Source: Protofrankia sp963555915 (GTDB lineage: Bacteria; Actinomycetota; Actinomycetes; Frankiales; Frankiaceae). Taken from it: DNA of 44,295 nucleotides. Made by a program: the position numbers and the translations under genes. The notes under the pieces were generated by a model, which had not been told where the DNA came from, did no database searches, and was given only the letters and a program-made list of their open reading frames with translations. The number at the start of each line of letters is the position of its first letter. Within the stretch, counting starts at the first letter, position 1. Shown here piece after piece: positions 23,795 to 31,934 of the stretch. The stretch spans positions 1-44,295 of the forward strand of contig NZ_CAUVXL010000006.1 in NCBI RefSeq assembly GCF_963555915.1, written 5' to 3'.

Positions 23795-25342
23795 ATGGGC
23801 GTGCTACAGCGCTTCGAACGCCGCCTGGGGGGCCTCGTCGAGGGTGCATTCGCCAAGGTCTTCAAGGGCGGCGTCGAACCGGTCGAAATCGCCAGTGCGC
23901 TGGCCCGGGAGACCGACGACCGGCGTGCGGTCAGTTCCAACCGCGTGCTCGTCCCCAACGAGTTCGCAGTCGAGCTCGCCGTGGGTGATTTCACCCGACT
24001 CGCCCCTTACACTCAGGCGCTCTGCGACGAGCTGGCCGAGATGGTCCGCGAGCATGCCGCCGAGCAGCGCTACACGTTCGTCGGTCCCGTCAACGTGCGG
24101 CTCGCCGAGGCCGAAGACCTCGATGTCGGGGTGTTCCGTATTCGCAGCAGCGTTGCCGCAGCCGACCCCGGCGCTGTGGCCGCTCGACGCGGCCCCGCAC
24201 GCCCACGATCGAACGCTCCGGGGGCGCCGCGCCTATTGATCTCCATCAAGCCCGGGCCGGAGAGCCGGGCCGCCGGGGAGGAGCGCGAATATCCGTTGGA
24301 CAGCGAGACCACCGTCATCGGCCGCAGCGTCGAATGTGACATACGTCTCAATGATACGGGGGTTTCCCGCCGGCACGGTGAGGTCCGACGGATGCCGGAT
24401 GGCCAGTTCGTCTACATCGACCACGGCTCGACCAACGGCAGTATCGTCAACGGCCGCGCGGCCAGCCAGGTGCGGCTCGTCGACGGCGACCAGATCGAAC
24501 TGGGCGCAACAATCCTCGCCTTCCGCCGGGAGGACCCGCGAGACGTTGACGCGAACCGGGCCACTCGGCGTGTTCCAGCCAGCCCAGCGGGAGCACCAGG
24601 CCCGTACCCCCCCGCAGCCGTCCCGCCGGCCACCGCGGCGGCCGATCCGTACGACCGGCCGGCGGACCCCTACCGGGGTGACCCGCGGCACGGCGGTACC
24701 CCGGCCGGCTATCCGTCCCCGCCGGCGGACCCGTACCGGGGTGACCCGCGGCACGGCGGTACCCCGGCCGGCTATCCGCCTCCGCCAGCCGACCCGTACC
24801 GCGGGGGCGGGGGCGGGGGCGGCCCATACCATGACGATCCTGGACGAGGTGACCCTCGCAGGGACGGTCAGCGCGGCGGGTATCCACCACCGGCGGAGGC
24901 CTACCGGGGCGGCGGCCGACCCGAAACCGGCCAACCCGTAGGGGGGCAGCCGACTTCCCCATATGGCGATCCGTATGGTGGCGGTCCGCGCTACGACGAC
25001 CCCTACGGTGGGAGGGAAGGCCAGCACCGCGGTGGGACAGACCGTCATGACCCGCGTGACCAGCGGGCTACCCGCATACCCGGCCCACCTCAGGTCGGGC
25101 CTGGCCCGACCGTGGCCGGCCCTGGGGTTCCCGTCGGCCATCGCCCGCCCTACGATCGTGCAATTTCAGACGGCCAGCGCGACCCGCGACGCGACGTCCG
25201 GCCGATTGATCCCGACGACAACATGCACGAGCAGGAGACGTACCGTCCAGATCAGCTTCCCCCCGCCCCGCGCCGGAGCCCACCCCAGCGCGAGCGACCG
25301 GCTGGAGCCGCCCCACCACCTCAGACCGATCGCGGCTGGTAG
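23795..25342 (+). CDS. fhaA: FHA-domain protein FhaA (DUF3662-FHA)
   Basis: 515 residues from ATG 23795, with GGGAGG 5 bases upstream. The N-terminal DUF3662 domain (1-125) begins MGVLQRFERRLGGLVEGAFAK…FKGGVEPVEIASALARE. A C-terminal-type FHA domain (about 150-235) has TTVIGRSVECDIRLND, GVSRRHGEV and GSTNGSIVNG, the phosphothreonine-binding loops. Unlike the usual order, a long Pro/Gly/Tyr-rich tail follows the FHA domain (about 250-515), with a 21-residue repeat PADPYRGDPRHGGTPAGYP. FhaA is a substrate and reader of PknA/PknB and influences lipid II flippase MviN and peptidoglycan synthesis in mycobacteria. First gene of a seven-gene operon. Confidence 0.94.
   Translation: MGVLQRFERRLGGLVEGAFAKVFKGGVEPVEIASALARETDDRRAVSSNRVLVPNEFAVELAVGDFTRLAPYTQALCDELAEMVREHAAEQRYTFVGPVNVRLAEAEDLDVGVFRIRSSVAAADPGAVAARRGPARPRSNAPGAPRLLISIKPGPESRAAGEEREYPLDSETTVIGRSVECDIRLNDTGVSRRHGEVRRMPDGQFVYIDHGSTNGSIVNGRAASQVRLVDGDQIELGATILAFRREDPRDVDANRATRRVPASPAGAPGPYPPAAVPPATAAADPYDRPADPYRGDPRHGGTPAGYPSPPADPYRGDPRHGGTPAGYPPPPADPYRGGGGGGGPYHDDPGRGDPRRDGQRGGYPPPAEAYRGGGRPETGQPVGGQPTSPYGDPYGGGPRYDDPYGGREGQHRGGTDRHDPRDQRATRIPGPPQVGPGPTVAGPGVPVGHRPPYDRAISDGQRDPRRDVRPIDPDDNMHEQETYRPDQLPPAPRRSPPQRERPAGAAPPPQTDRGW
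24661..24786. repeat. 63-bp in-frame repeat in fhaA
   Basis: Two near-identical 63-bp units encode the 21-residue repeat ADPYRGDPRHGGTPAGYPxPP, followed by a third truncated start (ADPYRGGGGGGG). Confidence 0.85.
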
Positions 25343-25348
25343 GCCGCT

Positions 25349-25873
25349 ATGAACGGATCCGCACCCAGCAACCTGGTGCTACTTGTCGTTAAAATCAGTT
25401 TTTTGGTGCTACTGTGGGCATTTGTCCTCGCCGCTGTCCGGGCCGTCCGGCTGGACGTGTTCGGGCCGACAAAACGCCAACAACAGAACCTTCAGGCGGC
25501 AGCACGTCCGCTCCGCCCGACGCCCGCCCGCCAAGCGCCACCAGCTCGACCGCCGAGCAAGCCTCCCAGTCGGCGATCGCGAACACCGAGCAAACTTGTC
25601 GTTACTAAGGGTCAACTTGCGGGGACGATGCTTCCACTTGGACCGATGCCTGTCACCATCGGACGGGCACAGGATTCAACTCTGGTCCTGGAGGACGACT
25701 TCGCCTCGGCGAGGCATGCAAGACTCGTCCCCCACGACGGCCAGTGGTTCGTCGAAGATCTGGGCTCGACCAATGGCACATACCTCGACCGCACGAAGGT
25801 GACCAGTCCCATGCCGGTACCTCTCGGCGCGCCGGTCAGGATCGGGAAAACCGTCCTGGAGCTTCACCGGTGA
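25349..25873 (+). CDS. fhaB: FHA-domain membrane protein FhaB (FipA)
   Basis: 174 residues. One N-terminal membrane segment (about 8-32, LVLLVVKISFLVLLWAFVLAAV), a basic Pro/Arg-rich linker, then an FHA domain (about 95-170) with MPVTIGRAQDSTLVLEDDFASARHARL and DLGSTNGTYLDRTKV. It reads threonine phosphorylation by PknA/PknB and in mycobacteria links FtsZ/FtsQ to the divisome. Six bases after fhaA; its stop overlaps the pstP GTG. The first ~90 bases contain less GC-rich sequence (gttaaaatcagttttttgg) than the rest of the operon. Confidence 0.93.
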   Translation: MNGSAPSNLVLLVVKISFLVLLWAFVLAAVRAVRLDVFGPTKRQQQNLQAAARPLRPTPARQAPPARPPSKPPSRRSRTPSKLVVTKGQLAGTMLPLGPMPVTIGRAQDSTLVLEDDFASARHARLVPHDGQWFVEDLGSTNGTYLDRTKVTSPMPVPLGAPVRIGKTVLELHR

Positions 25874-27312
25874 GCCTTAGGCTTCACTACGCCGTTCGCT
25901 CGGACGTCGGCCACGTCCGAGAAGGCAACGAGGATTCCGCCTATGCGGGCTCGCGGCTGGTAGCCGTAGCCGACGGCATGGGCGGACACGCGGCCGGTGA
26001 GGTGGCCTCCTCCACCGTGATCTCCCAGCTAGCCGACCTGGACACGGACGTCGGTAGCGGCGAGGTCCTGCACGCGCTGGCGGATTCGGTGGACCAGGCC
26101 AACGCCGAGCTGCGCGCAATGGCCAGCGAGGACGGCTCGCTCGAAGGCATGGGCACGACAGTCACCGCGCTGCTGCTGTCGGGAATCAGTCTCGGCGTGC
26201 TGCACGTCGGCGATTCACGCGCCTACCTGCTGCGCGAAGGCGTCCTGCGCCAGGTGACCCATGACCACACGCTGGTCCAGGATCTGGTCGACCAGGGACG
26301 GATCACCCCCGCGCAGGCCGACACGCATCCACAGCGGTCATTACTGATGCGTGCCCTTGACGGGCGCGACGTCGAGCCGGACCTGTTCATCCAGGACGCG
26401 ATCACCGGCGACCGGTACCTGCTGTGCACCGACGGTCTGTCCGGGGTCGTGACCGAGGTGACCATCCACGATGCGCTGCTGCTGCCCGGCCCGCAGGATG
26501 TCGTCGACAGGCTGGTCGAACTCGCGCTCAAGGGCGGCGGTCCCGACAACATCACGGTCGTCGTCGCCGACGTGGTGGAGGACGATGACGAGGGTGACAA
26601 CCGCCCGCTGATCGCCGGTGCCGCCGCGGAGAAGCGGATCGTGCCGGGTGCCGCGGCCGCCCGTACCGGCCCGAACCCGCAGTTCCCCGACCACGAGTCA
26701 CCGGCCGCCAAGGGTGCCAGGATCGGTCGGATCGGCACCCACCGTCGCGACCCGGACCCCGGTGACGCACCCGATGCGGCCTCGGCCCGACGCCATGTCC
26801 CCCGGCCGGTACTCGCCGGTCTGTGCGCCGTCGTGCTCCTCGGTGCCGCGGCCCTGGGGGCCTGGTTCTACCTCCACCGGCACTACTACGTGGGTGTGGA
26901 CGACAACCAGCATGTAGCAATCTTCGAAGGGGTGCCCGGGACCTACGGCGGGATCCCCCCGCACTGGTTCAAGGAGTCCGTGAATCCCGTCATCGCGGTG
27001 AGTGATCTCCAAAAGTCCGTAAGCGACGATGTGACCAATGGTCACCCGGTGAGCAGCCTCGGCGAGGCGCGCGCCTTCGTCACGAACCACCTCAGGCAGA
27101 GCCTCAAGAGTGTGGCGGCGGACATCACGGGTTCGACCGCGTCGCCGACGCCGTCGGCAACGGCGACACCGACAGCCACTGCGGACGCCGGCCTGACCGG
27201 GGAGACGGCCACCGGAATCCCCCAGGCCGGTTCCGGAAACATCACCGCCTCGGTACCGTGCGGCACCACCTCATTGCCCACCTGCGCCCCGTCGCCCGCC
27301 GCACCAGGATGA
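25870..27312 (+). CDS. pstP: PP2C Ser/Thr phosphatase PstP
   Basis: 480 residues from GTG 25870, overlapping the fhaB stop in GTGA. The PP2C domain (1-240) has RSDVGHVREGNEDS (Asp/Glu metal ligands), VAVADGMGGHAAGEVAS, GMGTTVTALL, LHVGDSRAYLLR, CTDGLSGVVT and GGPDNITVVVADV. A membrane segment (about 314-336, VLAGLCAVVLLGAAALGAWFYL region) leads to an extracellular domain (YYVGVDDNQHVAIFEGVPGTYGGI). It dephosphorylates PknA, PknB and their substrates, including wall enzymes. The C-terminal ~60 residues are Thr/Ala/Pro-rich. Confidence 0.95.
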   Translation: MSLRLHYAVRSDVGHVREGNEDSAYAGSRLVAVADGMGGHAAGEVASSTVISQLADLDTDVGSGEVLHALADSVDQANAELRAMASEDGSLEGMGTTVTALLLSGISLGVLHVGDSRAYLLREGVLRQVTHDHTLVQDLVDQGRITPAQADTHPQRSLLMRALDGRDVEPDLFIQDAITGDRYLLCTDGLSGVVTEVTIHDALLLPGPQDVVDRLVELALKGGGPDNITVVVADVVEDDDEGDNRPLIAGAAAEKRIVPGAAAARTGPNPQFPDHESPAAKGARIGRIGTHRRDPDPGDAPDAASARRHVPRPVLAGLCAVVLLGAAALGAWFYLHRHYYVGVDDNQHVAIFEGVPGTYGGIPPHWFKESVNPVIAVSDLQKSVSDDVTNGHPVSSLGEARAFVTNHLRQSLKSVAADITGSTASPTPSATATPTATADAGLTGETATGIPQAGSGNITASVPCGTTSLPTCAPSPAAPG

Positions 27313-27322
27313 CGCCCGCAGG

Positions 27323-28804
27323 ATGACAGGCCTCCCCCCGCTCCGCGGCAAGGCGGTCGACCTCACCGGAACCTTCGCCCGGTCCCCGGTCCCGGCCGGA
27401 GCGCAGCTGCCGCCCTATCGCCAGCGGGAGCTGTGGTTACTTCTGTTCGCGGGCCTGCTCGCGACGGCCGCGCTGGCAGCCGTGGTGCTGGCGGTCGACG
27501 GGACCATCACCCTGTCGGTCTTCACCTACGGCCTGGGCTTCGGGGCGCTGTGGGGGCTCGCGCACCTCGCGGTACGGCGGTTCGCGCCGGCCGCCGATCC
27601 CATCCTGCTGCCGCTTGTCGCGGCCCTCAACGGTCTCGGCCTGGTTATGATCTACCGGCTGGACCTGGCCAGGGCCGCTGCCGCGGTACGGGCCGGTAAA
27701 CACGTTCCGGCTGGCGCGGCCCAGCTCCAGCTGGTGTGGACGCTGCTCGCTCTCATCGTTTTCGTGCTGGTTCTGGCCGTCGTCCGGGACCACCGGACGC
27801 TGTCGCGCTACGCCTACACCGCCGGTCTTGTCGGGTTGGTGTTCCTGCTGCTGCCAGCCATGCCGCTGATCGGAGCGACCATCAACGGCGCCCGACTGTG
27901 GCTGCGGATCGGCCCGTTCACCTTCCAACCGAGTGAGATTTCGAAGATCATTCTGATGATCTTCTTCGCCGGCTACCTGGTGAACAAGCGCGACGTCCTC
28001 TCGGTGGTCTCCCGATCCTTCCTCGGGATGCACTTCCCGCGCGCCCGCGACCTCGGACCGGTCCTCGTGGCATGGCTGGCGAGCCTCGGTGTCCTGGTCG
28101 TCGAGAAGGATCTCGGGTCGTCCCTGCTGTTCTTCGGCATGTTTCTGGTCATCCTCTACGTCGCGACCGAGCGGGCGTCCTGGGTCGTGATCGGGCTCGC
28201 TCTGTTCATGCTCGGCGCGGTGCTGTCCTACCAGCTGTTCGGGCACGTCCAGGTCCGGGTGGACGGCTGGCTGCACGCGTTCGACGGTGACAACCCCAGC
28301 AACAAATCGTTCCAGCTGGTACAGGGCCTGTTCGGGTTCGCGGCCGGCGGAATCACCGGTACCGGGCTCGGGCAGGGCAGCCCGCAGCGGGTTCCGTTCG
28401 CCAACACCGACTTCATCGTCGCGAGCATCGGCGAGGAACTCGGCCTTGCCGGGATCATGGCGATCCTCGTCATCTACGGGCTGGTCGTGACGCGTGGCCT
28501 GCGAGCCGCCGTCGGCGCCCGTGACCCGTTCGGCAAGATGCTGGCGACCGGCCTGTCCGCGTCGCTGGCCCTGCAGGTCTTCGTACAGGTCGGAGGCGTC
28601 ATGCGGCTCATCCCGTTGACCGGTCTGACCCTGCCGTTCATCTCCTATGGAGGATCGTCGATCGTTTCCAACGCCGCCATCATCGCGTTGCTGCTGCGGA
28701 TCAGTGACTCCTACCGGCGTCCGGCGTCGGCCACGCCAGCCGCGCCGCTGTTCGACCCGACCGCGGTGGCCGACAGCCCGACGCAGGTGGTGAAGACAAC
28801 ATGA
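27323..28804 (+). CDS. rodA: SEDS-family peptidoglycan glycosyltransferase RodA
   Basis: 493 residues with about 10-12 membrane segments. SEDS signatures include INGARLWLRIGPFTFQPSEISKIILMIFFAGYL, LEKDLGSS-type VVEKDLGSSLLFFGMFLVILYVA, QLVQGLFGFAAGGITGTGLGQGSPQRVPFANTDFIVASIGEELG region, and LTGLTLPFISYGGSSIVSN. It polymerises lipid II into glycan strands with its partner PbpA, whose ATG overlaps the rodA stop by four bases (28801-28804). The context (pbpA, pknA, pknB) favours RodA over FtsW. Confidence 0.95.
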   Translation: MTGLPPLRGKAVDLTGTFARSPVPAGAQLPPYRQRELWLLLFAGLLATAALAAVVLAVDGTITLSVFTYGLGFGALWGLAHLAVRRFAPAADPILLPLVAALNGLGLVMIYRLDLARAAAAVRAGKHVPAGAAQLQLVWTLLALIVFVLVLAVVRDHRTLSRYAYTAGLVGLVFLLLPAMPLIGATINGARLWLRIGPFTFQPSEISKIILMIFFAGYLVNKRDVLSVVSRSFLGMHFPRARDLGPVLVAWLASLGVLVVEKDLGSSLLFFGMFLVILYVATERASWVVIGLALFMLGAVLSYQLFGHVQVRVDGWLHAFDGDNPSNKSFQLVQGLFGFAAGGITGTGLGQGSPQRVPFANTDFIVASIGEELGLAGIMAILVIYGLVVTRGLRAAVGARDPFGKMLATGLSASLALQVFVQVGGVMRLIPLTGLTLPFISYGGSSIVSNAAIIALLLRISDSYRRPASATPAAPLFDPTAVADSPTQVVKTT

Positions 28805-30255
28805 ACGCACCCATCCGCAAGGTCGCCATCGCGTGTCTGGTGTTGTTCGCCGCGCTGCTGGTCAACGCCAACTGGCTGCAGGCCGAGAACGCCGACACCC
28901 TGCGGCACAAGCCCGGCAACGCCCGCCAGATCACCGCACGGCTCGAGCGGGAGCGGGGTTCGATCGCCGTGGCCGGCGGTCAGGCGGTCGCAAGCTCCGT
29001 CCCGGTGGACGACGAGTACAAGTTCCAGCGGCAGTACCCGGCCGCGAAGCTCTACTCCAACATCGTCGGCTACTACGGGCTGTACACCTCCGCTGGCCTG
29101 GAGCGATCCCAGAACGACTTCCTGTCCGGTGAGGACCAGCGGCTGTTCGTGTCCAAGGTCTCCGACCTGGTAACAGGCCACGAACAGCGGGGTGGGAGCA
29201 TTGTCACCACGTTGGTCCCGCAGATCCAGCAGGTGGCGACCACCGCGCTCGGCAACCGCAAGGGGGCGGTGGTGGCGCTCGACCCGAGAACAGGCGAAAT
29301 CCTCGCCATGGTGACCAGCCCGAGCTATGACCCGACGCAGCTGGCCAGCCACAACGACACGACGGCCAGTAAGACCGCCCAGGCGCTCAACACCGACCCT
29401 GACAAGCCGCTGCTCAACCGCGCAGCCCAGGAGACGTACCCGCCCGGCTCGACGTTCAAGCTGATCACCGCGGCGGCAGCCCTGACCGCCGGCCACCAGC
29501 TCGAGGAGCGCATCGCCGCCCCCGACGCACTTCCGCTGCCGCAGAGCCGGACCGTCCTGCCGAACTTCGCCGGCGAACGCTGCGGCGACGGCGAGACCGA
29601 CACGCTCATCCACGCCCTGACGATTTCCTGCAACACCGCGTTCGCCAAGCTCGGCATCGACCTCGGTGACGCCGCCCTGCGGGCGCAGGCCGAGGCGTTC
29701 GGCTTCAACTCGACCGTGCCCGACTTCCCCCTGGCACAGGTACCGAGCGTGTATCCAACCGCTAAACTCGACGGTGCGCAGACCGCGCAGTCGGCCATCG
29801 GGCAGTTCGACGACAAGGTCACGCCGCTGCAGATGGCCCAGGTGGCCGCGGCAATCGGCAACAACGGGGTCATGATGCGGCCCTACCTCGTGTCCGAGCT
29901 ACTCGGCCCCGACCTGAAGGCAATCAGCCGGACCGAACCCGAGGTCTACAAACGACCGGTCAAACCCGACGTCGCCGCCAACCTGAACACCATGATGCAG
30001 AGCGTCGTCACCAGCGGCACCGGCACCAAGGCGCAGATTCCCGGGGTCGCCGTCGCCGGCAAGACCGGCACTGCCGAGCACGGCGACAACGAGCCCCCAC
30101 ACGCCTGGTTCGTCGGCTTCGCCCCGGCGATCAACCCGACCATCGCCGTCGCGGTGATCGTCGAGAGCGGCGGCGGCGAGCTCAGTACGGGCGGCGCGGT
30201 GGCCGCACCCGTCGCCCAGCAGGTCATGAAAGCTGCATTGGACGCCCGCCGGTGA
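28801..30255 (+). CDS. pbpA: Penicillin-binding protein PbpA (class B transpeptidase)
   Basis: 484 residues. An N-terminal anchor (about 6-25, VAIACLVLFAALLVNANWL) is followed by a short non-catalytic domain and the transpeptidase domain with STFK (nucleophile Ser, about 217), SCN (about 276) and KTGTAE (about 421). It crosslinks peptidoglycan together with RodA at the cell membrane; in mycobacteria its homologue is phosphorylated by PknB and needed for septation. Shorter N-terminal domain than PbpB/FtsI, as usual for this operon. Overlaps rodA upstream and pknA downstream by four bases each. Confidence 0.95.
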   Translation: MNAPIRKVAIACLVLFAALLVNANWLQAENADTLRHKPGNARQITARLERERGSIAVAGGQAVASSVPVDDEYKFQRQYPAAKLYSNIVGYYGLYTSAGLERSQNDFLSGEDQRLFVSKVSDLVTGHEQRGGSIVTTLVPQIQQVATTALGNRKGAVVALDPRTGEILAMVTSPSYDPTQLASHNDTTASKTAQALNTDPDKPLLNRAAQETYPPGSTFKLITAAAALTAGHQLEERIAAPDALPLPQSRTVLPNFAGERCGDGETDTLIHALTISCNTAFAKLGIDLGDAALRAQAEAFGFNSTVPDFPLAQVPSVYPTAKLDGAQTAQSAIGQFDDKVTPLQMAQVAAAIGNNGVMMRPYLVSELLGPDLKAISRTEPEVYKRPVKPDVAANLNTMMQSVVTSGTGTKAQIPGVAVAGKTGTAEHGDNEPPHAWFVGFAPAINPTIAVAVIVESGGGELSTGGAVAAPVAQQVMKAALDARR

Positions 30256-31934
30256 CACCTCCAGCCCCGCCGGGCTTCGGCGAACCGTACCCCGGTGCCG
30301 CGGCACCGGCCAGCCCGCCGCCAGCGCCTGTCGCGCCGGTAGTCGCGCCGGTAGTCGCGCACCCCTTCGGCGGCTCACCACTGGGCACCGTCCTGGACGG
30401 CCGGTACCTGCTGGAAGGACGGATCGCCACCGGCGGCATGGGTGAAGTGTGGCGGGGTCTCGACCAGACCCTCGGCCGTCCCGTCGCGGTGAAGCTGCTG
30501 CGTCCCGAATACGCCAGCGACGAGTCGTTCCTCGTCCGTTTCCGCGGCGAGGCCCGGCACGCCGCCCGGGTGTCGCACCCGGGCGTGGCGTCGGTCTACG
30601 ACTACGGCGAAGTCATCGTCCAAGGTAATCATCCGACCGCGTACCTGGTGATGGAACTGGTCGAGGGCGAGCCGCTGTCCGCACTGCTGCACCGGGAGAA
30701 GCGCCTGTCCCCCGAGAAGACCCTCGACGTCCTCGGCCAGGCCGCGGACGCCCTGCAGGCGGCGCACGCCCTGGGTGTGGTCCACCGCGACGTCAAGCCC
30801 GGCAACCTGCTGTTGCGCACCGACGGCGCGGTCAAGGTCACCGACTTCGGCATCGCCCGCGCGGTCGACGCCGCACCGCTGACCGCCACCGGCATCATGA
30901 TGGGCACGGCGTACTACGTCTCCCCGGAGCAGGCATCCGGGCGGCCGGTGACACCGGCAAGTGACGTGTACTCCCTGGGCGTGGTCGCCTATGAGTGCCT
31001 CGCCGGCCGGCGTCCCTTCGACGACCGCAACCCGATCGTCGTCGTGATGGCGCACCAGCAGGACGAACCTCCGCCGCTGCCGCCCGACGTGCCCGAAGCG
31101 GTCCGCGGGCTCGTGCAGGCCGCAATGGCGAAGGATCCGGCCCGCCGGCCGGCGTCCGCCGGCGGGTTCGCACACACCGCCGCCGCGATCCGCCGGAGCC
31201 TGTGGAGCGCCGACGCGACCCGCCGGGGCGTCGGCCCGGGGGCCGTGCCGCACCCGGGCTCGGATACCACCGCCAGGCGTCCCGGTCCGGCCGGTAGCCG
31301 TGGCGGGCCGGACTTCGCGCCGGGGCAGCCCGCCCGGGAGCGGCCGCCGTCGTGGACCCGCCAGCCGTCCTGGAACACCGGATCCCCCGAGGAGATCCGG
31401 TCCCGCTGGGACGCTCGGTCCAGCTGGAATGTGGAGCCCCACAACGGCCAGGCACGTGACCACGGCGCCGTTCGCGGGTCATTCCAGGAAGCGTCCGACG
31501 ACGGTGCGGGCCCGGCCGGCGGCACCCCATCCGCGCCCTGGGATGCTCGAACCCACACCCCGTCGTCCGCCCCCACCGGCCGGCCGGACGTCGCGCAGTC
31601 GGACATCCATGCCTGGCAGCCGTCTCCCGCGAACCGCACCGCGCTCCGGCCGCCCGGTGGACGGGCGGCCCGGCGGCGAGCTGACGGCAGCCACGGCGGC
31701 TCGCCGGGCGAGGGCCGACGAAAGCTGTCGCTACCCGTCCTGATTCTCCTTCTGATCGCCACCGTGGCCGTCACCGCGCTGATCACTCGGACGATCGCCG
31801 GGAGTAGCGGGTCAGCCACAAGCGCACCGCCGCCGAGCTGGGCGGTGCACGTGCCTCGGGCCGGGGGTGGCATCGTCACCGATGACAGCGTGACCGGGAA
31901 CGACCGGAAGGGCGAGCACGGGTGGCAGGCGTGA
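30252..31934 (+). CDS. pknA: Ser/Thr protein kinase PknA
   Basis: 560 residues from GTG 30252, overlapping the pbpA stop. A Pro/Ala-rich N-terminus (with VAPVVAPVVA repeat) precedes the kinase domain (about 50-310): glycine loop IATGGMGEVWRG, VAVKLLR lysine, catalytic loop HRDVKPGNLLL, DFGIARA, and activation-loop end GTAYYVSPEQ. A long Arg/Pro/Ser-rich linker leads to one membrane segment (about 495-515, LPVLILLLIATVAVTALITRTI). No PASTA domain outside, unlike PknB. It phosphorylates wall-growth and division proteins. Confidence 0.95.
   Translation: MTPPAPPGFGEPYPGAAAPASPPPAPVAPVVAPVVAHPFGGSPLGTVLDGRYLLEGRIATGGMGEVWRGLDQTLGRPVAVKLLRPEYASDESFLVRFRGEARHAARVSHPGVASVYDYGEVIVQGNHPTAYLVMELVEGEPLSALLHREKRLSPEKTLDVLGQAADALQAAHALGVVHRDVKPGNLLLRTDGAVKVTDFGIARAVDAAPLTATGIMMGTAYYVSPEQASGRPVTPASDVYSLGVVAYECLAGRRPFDDRNPIVVVMAHQQDEPPPLPPDVPEAVRGLVQAAMAKDPARRPASAGGFAHTAAAIRRSLWSADATRRGVGPGAVPHPGSDTTARRPGPAGSRGGPDFAPGQPARERPPSWTRQPSWNTGSPEEIRSRWDARSSWNVEPHNGQARDHGAVRGSFQEASDDGAGPAGGTPSAPWDARTHTPSSAPTGRPDVAQSDIHAWQPSPANRTALRPPGGRAARRRADGSHGGSPGEGRRKLSLPVLILLLIATVAVTALITRTIAGSSGSATSAPPPSWAVHVPRAGGGIVTDDSVTGNDRKGEHGWQA

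Noticed and set aside
24233..25141. Minus-strand open frame opposite fhaA
   Set aside because: Repetitive Arg/Gly/Ala translation of the fhaA repeat region in reverse; no start site or domain.
27437..28810. Minus-strand open frame opposite rodA (457 codons)
   Set aside because: Antisense shadow; charged low-complexity product without domains, while rodA membrane motifs are clear.
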